Shown one piece after another: positions 26,875-34,779 of a DNA stretch of 45,581 bases (positions are counted from its first letter, which is position 1; every line of letters starts with the position of its first letter). Both the position numbers and the translations under genes were made by a program. The notes under the pieces are model-generated. The model was given only the letters and a program-made list of their open reading frames with translations, was not told where the DNA came from and did not search any database. Source of the stretch: Cognatilysobacter bugurensis (GTDB taxonomy: Bacteria > Pseudomonadota > Gammaproteobacteria > Xanthomonadales > Xanthomonadaceae); NCBI RefSeq assembly GCF_014652095.1, contig NZ_BMYD01000008.1, forward strand, positions 1 to 45,581. Reading direction: 5' to 3'.

Positions 26875-27793
26875 CCCCAACGCATCCTGCCTCGGACACG
26901 ACATGAACGGACACGACACCCCGGCCGCCGACCCGGCCCCCTGCGCCGAAGCCGCGCCCGCCACGCCGGCGAGCGTCGCGCCGGTTCGGGTCATCGCGGT
27001 GGCCAGCGGCAAGGGCGGCGTCGGCAAGACGTCGGTCTCGGTGAACCTGGCGATGTCACTGGTGATGGCCGGCCGCCGCACGCTGCTGCTCGACACCGAT
27101 CTCGGTCTCGCCAACGTCGACGTGATGCTCGGCCTGTCGCCGCGCTTCACGCTGGCGGACGTGATCGCCGGACGCTGCGAACTGGCCGACACGATCATCG
27201 AAGGCCCCGGTGGCCTGTGGGTGGTCCCGGCCGCATCGGGCAAGCGCCACATGACCGAGCTCACCCCCGCGCAGCACGTCGGGCTGGTGCATGCCTTCAG
27301 CCAGCTCGACCTGCCGATCGACACGATGGTCGTCGACAACGCCGCCGGCATCGCCGATGGCGTGCTGACGTTCTGCCAGGCCGCGCAGGACGTGATCATC
27401 GTGGTCTGCGACGAGCCGGCCTCGGTCACCGACGCCTACGCGCTGGTCAAGGTGCTCAGCCGCGAACGCGGCGTGACCCGGGTGCAGGTGCTCGCAAACC
27501 AGGTCGGCAGCCCGCAGGAAGGCCGCCACCTGTTCGAGAAGCTCGAACGCGTCAGCGCGCGCTTCCTCGACGTCACGATGTCGTATCTCGGCGCAATCCC
27601 GCGCGACGAATGGCTGCGCCGCGCCGTGCAGCGCCAGGAAGCCGTCGTCGAGGCGTTCCCGTCCAGCCCGTCCGCGCTCGCGTTCCGCGACGTCGCGCGA
27701 CGCGCGTCCCAGTGGCAGGTCCCGCAAGGCCCGCGCGGACACGTTGAATTTTTCCTTGAACGGCTGGTCACCCCAGCCAGGAGCGCCGCATGA
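26861..27793 (+). CDS. fleN: Flagellar number regulator, ParA/MinD-type ATPase FleN (FlhG)
   Basis: FleN limits flagellar number, in Pseudomonas by binding FleQ. The product has 310 residues. A variable 45-residue N-tail precedes the deviant Walker A GKGGVGKT (50-57, K51 and K56). LLLDTDLGLANVDVMLGL and MVVDNAAGIADGVLTFCQAA follow. The N-terminus has no DQAxxLR-type peptide that I can recognise. The start overlaps the end of flhF and the stop overlaps the fliA start (ATGA), so flhF-fleN-fliA are tightly coupled. Confidence 0.95.
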   Translation: MPSPDPNASCLGHDMNGHDTPAADPAPCAEAAPATPASVAPVRVIAVASGKGGVGKTSVSVNLAMSLVMAGRRTLLLDTDLGLANVDVMLGLSPRFTLADVIAGRCELADTIIEGPGGLWVVPAASGKRHMTELTPAQHVGLVHAFSQLDLPIDTMVVDNAAGIADGVLTFCQAAQDVIIVVCDEPASVTDAYALVKVLSRERGVTRVQVLANQVGSPQEGRHLFEKLERVSARFLDVTMSYLGAIPRDEWLRRAVQRQEAVVEAFPSSPSALAFRDVARRASQWQVPQGPRGHVEFFLERLVTPARSAA

Positions 27794-28545
27794 ATGCCAT
27801 GGCCGCCGCCCACTACCGCGCCGCCCGCCCCCAGACCGACGCGGCCGCGATTGTCGAAAAGCACGCCGAACTCGTGCGCCGCATCGCCCACCACCTCGCG
27901 GCGAAGCTGCCTGCGAGCGTGGAGATCGATGACCTGATCCAGGCCGGCATGCTCGGCCTCATCGAGGCCGCGAAGAACTTCCAGTCCGACCAGGGCGCCG
28001 CGTTCGAGACGTATGCCTCGATCCGCATCCGCGGCGCGATGATCGACGAGATCCGTCGTGGGGACTGGGTGCCGCGTTCGGTGCACCGCCGCTACCGCGA
28101 CGTCGTCGCCGCCACGCGCGCGGTCGAGCAGGCCACCGGCCGCGCTGCGACCTCACAGGAAGTTGCGCAGCAGCTCGGCGTCAGCATGACCGAGTACCAC
28201 GCGATGCTCGAGGACGCTTCGCGCGGCCAACTGCTGAGCCTCGATGCGCACGCCGAAGAACACGACGGCGAGCCGCGCCTGGCGAGCACCGACGGCGCGA
28301 CGCCCGCGCGTGCGCTCGAGCAATCCGAGTTCCGCGGCGCGCTCGGCGAGGCAATCGGCCTGCTGCCCGAGCGCGAGCAGCTCGTGCTGTCGCTGTACTA
28401 CGAGCAGGAAATGAACCTGCGCGAGATCGGCGCGGTGCTGTCGATCAGCGAATCGCGCGTGTGCCAGATCCACGGCCAGGCGATGTTGCGCCTGCGCTCG
28501 CGCCTGGGCGAGTGGAACGGCATCGCCGCAACCAACGACGACTGA
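27790..28545 (+). CDS. fliA: RNA polymerase sigma-28 factor FliA
   Basis: FliA transcribes late flagellar and chemotaxis genes. The 251-residue product has sigma region 2 ([54 protein letters not shown]). Region 3 follows ([20 protein letters not shown]). Region 4 is [20 protein letters not shown], then [20 protein letters not shown]. Several promoters in this window fit its specificity (before fliD, motC and the STAS gene). Its anti-sigma factor FlgM is not in this window. Confidence 0.97.
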   Translation: MNAMAAAHYRAARPQTDAAAIVEKHAELVRRIAHHLAAKLPASVEIDDLIQAGMLGLIEAAKNFQSDQGAAFETYASIRIRGAMIDEIRRGDWVPRSVHRRYRDVVAATRAVEQATGRAATSQEVAQQLGVSMTEYHAMLEDASRGQLLSLDAHAEEHDGEPRLASTDGATPARALEQSEFRGALGEAIGLLPEREQLVLSLYYEQEMNLREIGAVLSISESRVCQIHGQAMLRLRSRLGEWNGIAATNDD

Positions 28546-28589
28546 TCGCGACGGCCGTCACCGAACCGCGCGCTGCACGCATCCACCGC

Positions 28590-28616
28590 TTCAGGACGCA
28601 CGGGACCGGTCGATAC
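28590..28616 (+). promoter_or_regulatory. Candidate sigma-28 promoter before cheY
   Basis: TTCAG (28590-28594), 14 bases, GTCGATAC (28609-28616). The -10 box matches GCCGATAA at six of eight positions; the -35 box is weak. It lies 75 bp before cheY in a 146-bp gap after fliA and would give cheYZA a late promoter besides read-through from fliA. Confidence 0.4.
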
Positions 28617-28691
28617 CCGTTGCGAACGGTGCACCCCCACGGGGTTTCGTGCACCGCCTCCCCTTCACTGCACTGCCGCCGCGAGGCATCC

Positions 28692-29084
28692 ATGGACAAG
28701 AACATCAAGATCCTCATCGTCGACGACTTCTCGACCATGCGCCGCATCGTCAAGAACCTGCTCAACGACCTCGGCTTCTCCAACACCGCCGAGGCCGACG
28801 ACGGCCTCACCGCGCTCGAGGAACTCAAGCGCATGAAGTACGACCTGATCATCACCGACTGGAACATGCCCGGCATGACCGGCATGGAGCTGCTCAAGAA
28901 CGTGCGCGCCGACGCCGCGCTGAGCAAGACCCCGGTGCTCATGGTCACGGCCGAAGCCAAGCGCGAACAGATCATCGAAGCCGCGCAGGCCGGCGTGAAC
29001 GGCTATGTCATCAAGCCGTTCACTGCGGGCACGCTCGCTGAAAAGCTCGGCAAGATCTTCGAGCGCATCGAGGCCGCTGCGTAA
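28692..29084 (+). CDS. cheY: Chemotaxis response regulator CheY
   Basis: CheY-P binds FliM and changes rotation. The 130-residue receiver has D11-D12, phosphoacceptor D56 ([10 protein letters not shown]), T86 (MVTAEA) and K108 (GYVIKPF). The motif [10 protein letters not shown] and surface residues match motor-binding CheY of E. coli and Pseudomonas closely. I use ATG 28692; a long upstream extension in the same frame is not conserved. The taa stop shares a base with the cheZ ATG (TAATG). Confidence 0.97.
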   Translation: MDKNIKILIVDDFSTMRRIVKNLLNDLGFSNTAEADDGLTALEELKRMKYDLIITDWNMPGMTGMELLKNVRADAALSKTPVLMVTAEAKREQIIEAAQAGVNGYVIKPFTAGTLAEKLGKIFERIEAAA

Positions 29085-29728
29085 TGAGCGCGCAACTGGA
29101 GATCGACGCCGACACGGCGCTCAGCGCCGAGGGCCGCGAGGACATCATCCGCCGCGTGCGCGCGGCGCTGTGCGCGCTCGAGCACGACGACCAGTCCGGC
29201 TTCCGCGAGCACCTCGATACCCTCGTCGAATGGCGCAGCCAACCGCTGGTGCAGGGCCTCGTGCGCCTCGCACGCGAACTCGGCCAGGCGTTCGGCGACA
29301 ACGCCTGCGGCACCGGCTCGCTGCCCGAGGCCTGCACGCGCCTCGAGCACGCCGTGCAGGTCAGCGAAGAAGCCAGCCATCGCACGATGGACATGATCGA
29401 CCAGATCCGCGATCTGCTCGCCAAGATCCCGGCGCCGGGCGGCACTGATGCCGCCGAAGCCGTCACCGGCATCCGCATGCGGCTGTCCGAAATGACCGCG
29501 GCGCAGGGCTACCAGGACCTCACCGGCCAGATCATCAAGCGCGTCGTCGACATCGTGCGCTGCGTGCACACGGCGTCCGGCGGCGCGATGCCCGAGGCGG
29601 CGCCGCTCCAACTGCCCGCCGCGGCCTCCAATTCGTCGAAGGGCTTCGGCCCGTCCGTCGCGGGCGTCGATGCCGCGCCGGCCGGACAGGACGACGCCGA
29701 CGATCTGCTGTCCTCGCTGGGGCTCTGA
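29084..29728 (+). CDS. cheZ: CheY-P phosphatase CheZ
   Basis: CheZ speeds CheY-P dephosphorylation. The 214-residue product is a long helical hairpin. The active-site segment MTAAQGYQDLTGQIIKRV carries D145 and Q149, equivalent to E. coli D143 and Q147. The CheY-binding C-terminal peptide DDLLSSLGL is present at the very end. It is coupled to cheY (TAATG) and lies one base before the cheA ATG. Confidence 0.96.
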   Translation: MSAQLEIDADTALSAEGREDIIRRVRAALCALEHDDQSGFREHLDTLVEWRSQPLVQGLVRLARELGQAFGDNACGTGSLPEACTRLEHAVQVSEEASHRTMDMIDQIRDLLAKIPAPGGTDAAEAVTGIRMRLSEMTAAQGYQDLTGQIIKRVVDIVRCVHTASGGAMPEAAPLQLPAAASNSSKGFGPSVAGVDAAPAGQDDADDLLSSLGL

Positions 29729-29729
29729 C

Positions 29730-31502
29730 ATGGGCGAATCCGCCGCCGAGATTTGCGCCGACTTCCTCGTCGAAGCGCGCGAAATCGTGGACCAGCTCGG
29801 CGAACAGCTCGTCGGGCTCGAACACGCGCCGAACGACCGCGACTGCCTCAATGCGGTGTTCCGCGGCTTCCACACGATCAAGGGCGGCGCGGGCTTTCTC
29901 GATTTCCCAGAGATGGTGACGCTCTGCCACGCCGTCGAAGACCGCTTCAGCGCCGCACGCAGCGGCGAAGCCGCACTGCATTCGGGCACGTTCGATGCCA
30001 CGCAGCAGGCGATCGACCTGCTGTCGGGGATGCTCGACGCGATCGCGAACGGCGAGGCGCTCGAAGAACCGCCGGCCGAACTCATCGCCGAATTCCATTA
30101 CGGCGCCAACGCGCCGGCGCCGGCGGTATCGGCCAAGCCGGTGCAGGCCGAAGACCTGCCCGAAGACCTCGAAAACCTCGATTTCGATGCGCTGCTCGAC
30201 AGCCTGCACGGCGCCGGCGCATTGCCGGGCGCCGCGGCCGTCGCAGCGCCCGTGACGCCGAAACCCGTCGCAAAGAAGCCCGAGAGCAAGCCCAAGCCTG
30301 CATCGAGCCCGGAGCCCGGCGATGCGACCGTCCGCGTTGACGTGCGCCGCCTGGACGCGATGGTGAACCTCGTTGGCGAACTCGTGCTCGCGCGCAACCG
30401 CCTCAAGACGATCCGCCCGCGCATCGGCGACGAAGACCTCGACCGCGCGGTCACCGCGCTCGACGCAGCCACTTCGCGCCTGCAATCGGCGGTCATGACC
30501 GTGCGCATGCAGCCGGTCGGTCGCGTGTTCTCGCGCTTCCCTAAGCTCGTGCGCGACGTCTCGCGCCAGGTCGGCAAGAACGTCAACCTCGAGATCATCG
30601 GCGCTGAAACGGAACTCGATCGCAACCTCGTCGAAGCGCTGGCCGATCCGCTGGTGCACCTGATGCGCAACGCGATCGACCACGGCATCGAATCGCCCGA
30701 GACGCGCCGCGCGAGCAGCAAATCCGACACCGGCCTGGTGCGCCTGTCCGCGCAGCAGGAAGGCGACCACGTCGCGATCGAAGTGCGCGACGACGGCGGC
30801 GGCATCGACCCCGACAAGATCCGCCAGAGCGCGATCGGCAAGGGGCTGCTCGACATCGAGTCCGCGGCCCGCCTCACGCCGGACGAGTGCCTGCAGCTGA
30901 TCTTCCTGCCCGGTTTTTCGACGAAGCAGCAGGTCAGCGACCTCTCCGGCCGCGGCGTCGGCATGGACGTGGTGCAGTCGAAGATCCGCGAGCTCTCGGG
31001 CCAGGTGCAGATCCAGTCCGAAGTCGGACGGGGCACGCGCTTCGTGATCCGCGTGCCGCTCACACTCGCGATCCTGCCGACACTGCTCATCGAGATCGAC
31101 GACGACGTCTACGCACTGCCGCTCGTGCGCGTCGTCGAAGTGCTCTCGCACCGCCCCGAACGCTCGATGTGGATCGACGGCCAGCCCGTGCTCGACCTGC
31201 GCGAGCGACCGCTGCCGCTGCTCGATCTGCGCGCGTGGCTGGGTCTGGATCCGCTGCCGGCGCAGGAGACCACAGCGGTCGTGCTGCAGGCCGGCGAACA
31301 ACGCTTCTGCCTCGTCGTCGACCGGGTCCGCGGCCGCGAAGAGGTCGTCATCAAGGCGCTTCCGCGCGCACTGCGCGGGCTGGCCGGCTATGCCGGCGCC
31401 AGCCTGATCGGCGACGGTCGCATGGCGTTGATCCTAGACGTCGATGCACTGCTCAGCACGGGGCTGCGCACGCAGCGCCGCCTCATCGCCGAGGTCGCCT
31501 GA
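29730..31502 (+). CDS. cheA: Chemotaxis histidine kinase CheA, first copy, without a P2 domain
   Basis: This kinase autophosphorylates in receptor arrays and feeds CheY. The 590-residue product has the P1 Hpt domain with phospho-accepting H48 (GFHTIKGGAGF). A linker of about 80 residues contains LDFDALLDSLHGAG (150-163) but no folded P2. P3 dimerisation starts near 201 (RLDAMVNLVGELVLARNRLK). The P4 kinase has the N box (LMRNAIDHGIESPETRR), VRDDGGGIDPDKI and GRGVGMDVVQSKI. P5 is a CheW-like domain (DVYALPLVRVVEVLSHRPER). ATG 29730 follows cheZ directly. The lack of P2 makes docking through the short motif plausible. A strong terminator follows. Confidence 0.96.
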   Translation: MGESAAEICADFLVEAREIVDQLGEQLVGLEHAPNDRDCLNAVFRGFHTIKGGAGFLDFPEMVTLCHAVEDRFSAARSGEAALHSGTFDATQQAIDLLSGMLDAIANGEALEEPPAELIAEFHYGANAPAPAVSAKPVQAEDLPEDLENLDFDALLDSLHGAGALPGAAAVAAPVTPKPVAKKPESKPKPASSPEPGDATVRVDVRRLDAMVNLVGELVLARNRLKTIRPRIGDEDLDRAVTALDAATSRLQSAVMTVRMQPVGRVFSRFPKLVRDVSRQVGKNVNLEIIGAETELDRNLVEALADPLVHLMRNAIDHGIESPETRRASSKSDTGLVRLSAQQEGDHVAIEVRDDGGGIDPDKIRQSAIGKGLLDIESAARLTPDECLQLIFLPGFSTKQQVSDLSGRGVGMDVVQSKIRELSGQVQIQSEVGRGTRFVIRVPLTLAILPTLLIEIDDDVYALPLVRVVEVLSHRPERSMWIDGQPVLDLRERPLPLLDLRAWLGLDPLPAQETTAVVLQAGEQRFCLVVDRVRGREEVVIKALPRALRGLAGYAGASLIGDGRMALILDVDALLSTGLRTQRRLIAEVA

Positions 31503-31547
31503 GGTTTCGTTTCACCGTTTTATTTTCCGGTTGCAGGATTGCGCAAC

Positions 31548-31575
31548 GGGGCGTCGGGGGACGCCCCTTTTTTTT
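31548..31575 (+). terminator. Intrinsic terminator after cheA
   Basis: An 8-bp perfect stem GGGGCGTC/GACGCCCC with a GGGG loop is followed at once by eight T (31568-31575). It ends the flhF-fliA-cheYZA transcription unit. Confidence 0.93.
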
Positions 31576-31689
31576 GCGCGCGATTCCGCCCCGCCGGGCT
31601 TGCGCGCCGTCACGTTTGCCGGGCCCGGGCCTACAGGTCTGCGCATCGGCGCCGTCACCGGGTGCAGGTTCCCCTCGATACGCTCTGCC

Positions 31690-32238
31690 ATGGCTCGCAC
31701 GTCCGCACGCTTCCTGCTTCCGCTCGCCCTGCTCGTCGCACCGGCGGCGCACGCGGTCGAGATTGGCTACAACGTCGTCGAACTCGGTGTGATTGCCGTC
31801 GACGGCGTTTCGTCCGGGCCCACCGCCAGGGTGGCAGCCGAGTTCGGCGACAGCGGCTTCTACGGAAGCCTCGGCGCGACGCGCCAGTCGCTGCGCGACG
31901 GCGGCCACGTCGACGCCGCAAACGCGGGCCTCGGCTACGCGTACACGCTCGCCGACGGCCTGGATCTCAACACCGAGCTCGGCGTGCAGCGCAGCGAGGC
32001 GGACGGCGTCGCCGCCGATGCCTACCGCGCGTCGCTCGGGGTCACGAGCGCACCGTCGGCTGCGTGGCTCCTCACGGCGAGAGCGAACCGCTATTTCGGG
32101 GGCGACCTCGAGGCCGCGAGCACGAGCGCGGCGTTCGGCGCCGAGTACTTCCTCACGCCCCGATGGAGCGTGGCGACCGAAGTCGAGATCGCCGACGGTC
32201 CCGACGCCGCCCTGTTCGCACTGCACTGGGGTTTCTGA
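31690..32238 (+). CDS. Small outer-membrane beta-barrel-like protein
   Basis: From ATG 31690 the product has 182 residues with a signal peptide (MARTSARFLLPLALLVAPAAHA, cleavage after about residue 22). The rest alternates polar and apolar residues in short strands with Gly/Ser/Asp turns (FYGSLGATRQSLRDGGH, LGYAYTLADGLDLNTELGVQ, AFGAEYFLTPRWSVATEVEI). It ends ALFALHWGF with a terminal aromatic residue, as outer-membrane barrels do. About eight strands would fit. I do not recognise the family. It lies between the cheA terminator and the motC promoter, so it is its own unit; no promoter was identified for it. Confidence 0.7.
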   Translation: MARTSARFLLPLALLVAPAAHAVEIGYNVVELGVIAVDGVSSGPTARVAAEFGDSGFYGSLGATRQSLRDGGHVDAANAGLGYAYTLADGLDLNTELGVQRSEADGVAADAYRASLGVTSAPSAAWLLTARANRYFGGDLEAASTSAAFGAEYFLTPRWSVATEVEIADGPDAALFALHWGF

Positions 32239-32338
32239 CGCGGCTCGCATGCGTCGGCGTTCCGTCGGAGCGCCCCGCATGCGCCGGCCCGCTTCTTGCA
32301 CAACGTCCGGATCCACCCCGTGCGCGACCGCGCGCGGC

Positions 32339-32365
32339 TCAAGAAACCGCTTCCGGACCCGATAA
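32339..32365 (+). promoter_or_regulatory. Sigma-28 promoter immediately before motC
   Basis: TCAAG (32339-32343), 14 bases, CCCGATAA (32358-32365): seven of eight -10 bases match the FliA consensus and spacing is exact. Only 8 bp separate the -10 box from the motC ATG (32374), so the transcript should start at or within a few bases of the start codon. Confidence 0.75.
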
Positions 32366-32373
32366 ACGTCGTG

Positions 32374-33114
32374 ATGGACAAGCTCAGCGTCATCGCCGTC
32401 GTGCTCGCGCTCGTCGCCCTCGTGGGCGGCAGCGTGCTCAAGGGCGCAGGCCTTTCGGGCCTGTGGTCGCCCGCGGCGTTCGCCATCGTGATCGTCGGCA
32501 CGTTTGCCTCGATCATGCTGCAGACACCGATCGCCACCTTCCGCCATGCCTGGCGCATCGTGCGCTGGGTGTTCCAGCCGCCGGCGCTGCAGGGCGAGCA
32601 GCTCGTCGCGCGCTTCGTCGGCTGGAGCACCACCGCGCGCCGCCTGGGCTTGCTCGCGCTCGAGTCGGAAGTCGACCGGCAGCGCGACCCGCTGCTGCGC
32701 AAGGGCCTGCAGATGGTGGTCGACGGCGTCGAGCCCGAGCAGATCCGGCAGATGCTCGAAATCGAAGTCGACGGCCACAGCCGCCGCGACCTCGCCGCGG
32801 CGAAAGTCTTCGAAGGCATGGGCGTGTACGCGCCGACGCTCGGCATCATCGGCGCGGTGCTCGGCCTCATGGCCGTCATGAAGAACCTCGCCGACCCGAG
32901 CAAGCTCGGGCAAGGCATCGCCGCCGCGTTCACCGCGACGATCTACGGCATCGGCGCGGCGAACCTCATGTTCCTGCCGATGGCGGCCAAGCTCAGGAGC
33001 CTGATCCACGCGCAGACGAACGAGCGCGAGATGCTCGTCGAAGGCCTGATTGCAATCGCCCAGGGCGAAAACCCGCGCAACATCGCAGTGCGCCTCAGCG
33101 GCTTCCTGCACTGA
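32374..33114 (+). CDS. motC: Flagellar stator protein MotC (MotA family)
   Basis: This is the proton-channel stator subunit that pushes on FliG. The 246-residue product has four membrane segments: VIAVVLALVALVGGSVLKG at the N-terminus, AAFAIVIVGTFASIMLQTPI, and a C-terminal pair around VYAPTLGIIGAVLGLMAVMK and GIAAAFTATIYGIGAANLMF. A charged cytoplasmic loop lies between. I use ATG 32374 because MDKLSVIAVVLALVA is the usual start; GTG 32371 is one codon longer, and a frame open to 32296 would contain the promoter. motD follows after 4 bp. The motC/motD pair is the second stator type of Pseudomonas and Xanthomonas. Confidence 0.94.
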   Translation: MDKLSVIAVVLALVALVGGSVLKGAGLSGLWSPAAFAIVIVGTFASIMLQTPIATFRHAWRIVRWVFQPPALQGEQLVARFVGWSTTARRLGLLALESEVDRQRDPLLRKGLQMVVDGVEPEQIRQMLEIEVDGHSRRDLAAAKVFEGMGVYAPTLGIIGAVLGLMAVMKNLADPSKLGQGIAAAFTATIYGIGAANLMFLPMAAKLRSLIHAQTNEREMLVEGLIAIAQGENPRNIAVRLSGFLH

Positions 33115-33118
33115 GCAC

Positions 33119-34009
33119 ATGATGCGCAGGCGCCGGCACCACCACGAAGAGCACATGAACCACGAAGCCTGGGCGATCCCCTACGGCGATCTGGTGACGC
33201 TGCTGCTCGCGTTCTTCGTCGTGATGTATGCGATGTCGTCCGTCAACGAGGGCAAGTACCGCGTGATGGCCGATGCGATGTCGGTTGCGTTCGGCGGCCA
33301 GACGAACACGCTCACGCCGATCGAGCTCGGCGAAACGCCGCACGCGGCCGCGCCGCTCGATGCGGCGGGCACGCACCCCGTGCGCAGCGCGCATGCGCAG
33401 GCGCTGTTCGACCTGCCCGCCGTGCAGGCCACCGCGGGCGGCGACGACCGGCTGGACGCGATCGGCGCCCGCATCGAGCGCGCGCTGTCAGGCCTGGTGT
33501 CCCAGGGCATGGTCACCGTGCGCCGCAGCCGCACGCACATCGAAGTCGAAATCCAGAGCGATCTGCTGTTCGCGAGCGGCTCGGCGCGCCCAAGCGACGC
33601 CGCCCGCTCGGCGATCGAGCAACTCGCTGGGGCGCTGCGCGATGAACCCAACGGCATCCGCGTCGAGGGGTACACCGACAACGTACCGATCCGCACGGCC
33701 GCGTTCCGCTCCAACTGGGAGTTGTCGGCCGCGCGCTCGGCGAGCGTGGTGCACGCGCTCGGCGAGAGCGGCGTGGACGAATCGCGACTGGCGGTGGTCG
33801 GTTACGGCGAGCACCGCCCCGCCGCGGACAACGCGACCGACGCGGGCCGCAATCGCAACCGCCGCGTGCAGCTCGTGATCCTCGCCGCACCCGATGCGGC
33901 GCCCGTGCGTGCGCCTGAGCCCGCCACGCTGGCCACCGTTTCCGTATCCGATGCCACGCGGCTCACCGCGGCCGTCGGGCTTGCACCGTCCCCCGCCGGA
34001 GTTCCCTGA
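33119..34009 (+). CDS. motD: Flagellar stator protein MotD (MotB family)
   Basis: This is the stator subunit that anchors to peptidoglycan. From ATG 33119 (or the adjacent 33122) the product has 296 residues. A basic, His-rich N-tail (RRRRHHHEEH) precedes one membrane segment with the proton-binding aspartate (AIPYGDLVTLLLAFFVVMYA). A plug and linker follow. The OmpA-like domain is in the C-terminal half (RVEGYTDNVPIRTAAFRSN, WELSAARSASVVHALGESGV, NRNRRVQLVI). Its stop shares a base with the next ATG (TGATG). Confidence 0.95.
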   Translation: MMRRRRHHHEEHMNHEAWAIPYGDLVTLLLAFFVVMYAMSSVNEGKYRVMADAMSVAFGGQTNTLTPIELGETPHAAAPLDAAGTHPVRSAHAQALFDLPAVQATAGGDDRLDAIGARIERALSGLVSQGMVTVRRSRTHIEVEIQSDLLFASGSARPSDAARSAIEQLAGALRDEPNGIRVEGYTDNVPIRTAAFRSNWELSAARSASVVHALGESGVDESRLAVVGYGEHRPAADNATDAGRNRNRRVQLVILAAPDAAPVRAPEPATLATVSVSDATRLTAAVGLAPSPAGVP

Positions 34010-34779
34010 TGCAGACCTGGGCCATTGCCAACCAGAAAGGCGGCGTCGGCAAGACGACGTCGACGCTCTGCCTCGGCCGCGCGCTCGCCGACTCGGGCGC
34101 GCGCGTGCTGCTCGTCGACCTCGACCCGCACGCGTCGCTCTCGCACGCGTTCGGCGTGCCGATCGAGCCTGCCCCGGCGGGCAGCCATGACCTGTTCGCG
34201 CTCGAGCCGCAGACCATCGCCGCGGTCGCGCGCGACACCGCGATCGACGGCCTGCAGATCGTCGCCGCGCATTCCGCGCTTGCGACGCTCGAGCGCCGTG
34301 GCGCGAACGAGCCGGGCCTGGGCCTCGCGCTCGCCCGCGCGCTGCAGGACGCGCGCACGCAGTACGACTACGCGCTGCTCGACTGCCCGCCGACCCTGGG
34401 CCTGCTGATGGTCAACGCGCTTGCCGGGGCTGACCGACTCGTCGCGCCGACGCAGACCGATCCGCTCGCGCTGCACGGCCTGGACGACATGCTGCGCACC
34501 GCCGACATGATCGAGCGCTCGCGCCGCCGGCCGCTGCCGCGCTTCATCCTCCCCACCCTGCACGACCGGCGCACGCGCGCCGGCACGCGCAGCCTCGAAC
34601 TGCTGCACGAGCGCCACGGCCGACACGTCTGGCCGGGCACCGTGCCGATGGACACCCGCCTGCGCGACGCCGCGGCGTTGACCGCCGCCGCTGGTGTCCA
34701 GAGCCGGGGCACCGACGCCTATGCGCACGCAGCCTCGTGGCTGCTCGAATGCGCCATCGCCCATCAGGAAGCCGCATGA
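34009..34779 (+). CDS. ParA-type ATPase of the chemotaxis cluster (ParC-like)
   Basis: The product has 256 residues. Deviant Walker A KGGVGKTT lies at residues 10-17 (K10, K15), with LLVDLDPHASLSHAFGV and YALLDCPPTLGLLMVNALAG as the second and third ATPase motifs. It is translationally coupled to motD (TGATG) and to the CheW-like gene (ATGA). In Vibrio a ParA-like ATPase (ParC) in this setting moves chemotaxis arrays to the cell pole together with ParP. That role here is inferred from family and context. It is distinct from FleN, which is encoded elsewhere in the window. Confidence 0.88.
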   Translation: MQTWAIANQKGGVGKTTSTLCLGRALADSGARVLLVDLDPHASLSHAFGVPIEPAPAGSHDLFALEPQTIAAVARDTAIDGLQIVAAHSALATLERRGANEPGLGLALARALQDARTQYDYALLDCPPTLGLLMVNALAGADRLVAPTQTDPLALHGLDDMLRTADMIERSRRRPLPRFILPTLHDRRTRAGTRSLELLHERHGRHVWPGTVPMDTRLRDAAALTAAAGVQSRGTDAYAHAASWLLECAIAHQEAA

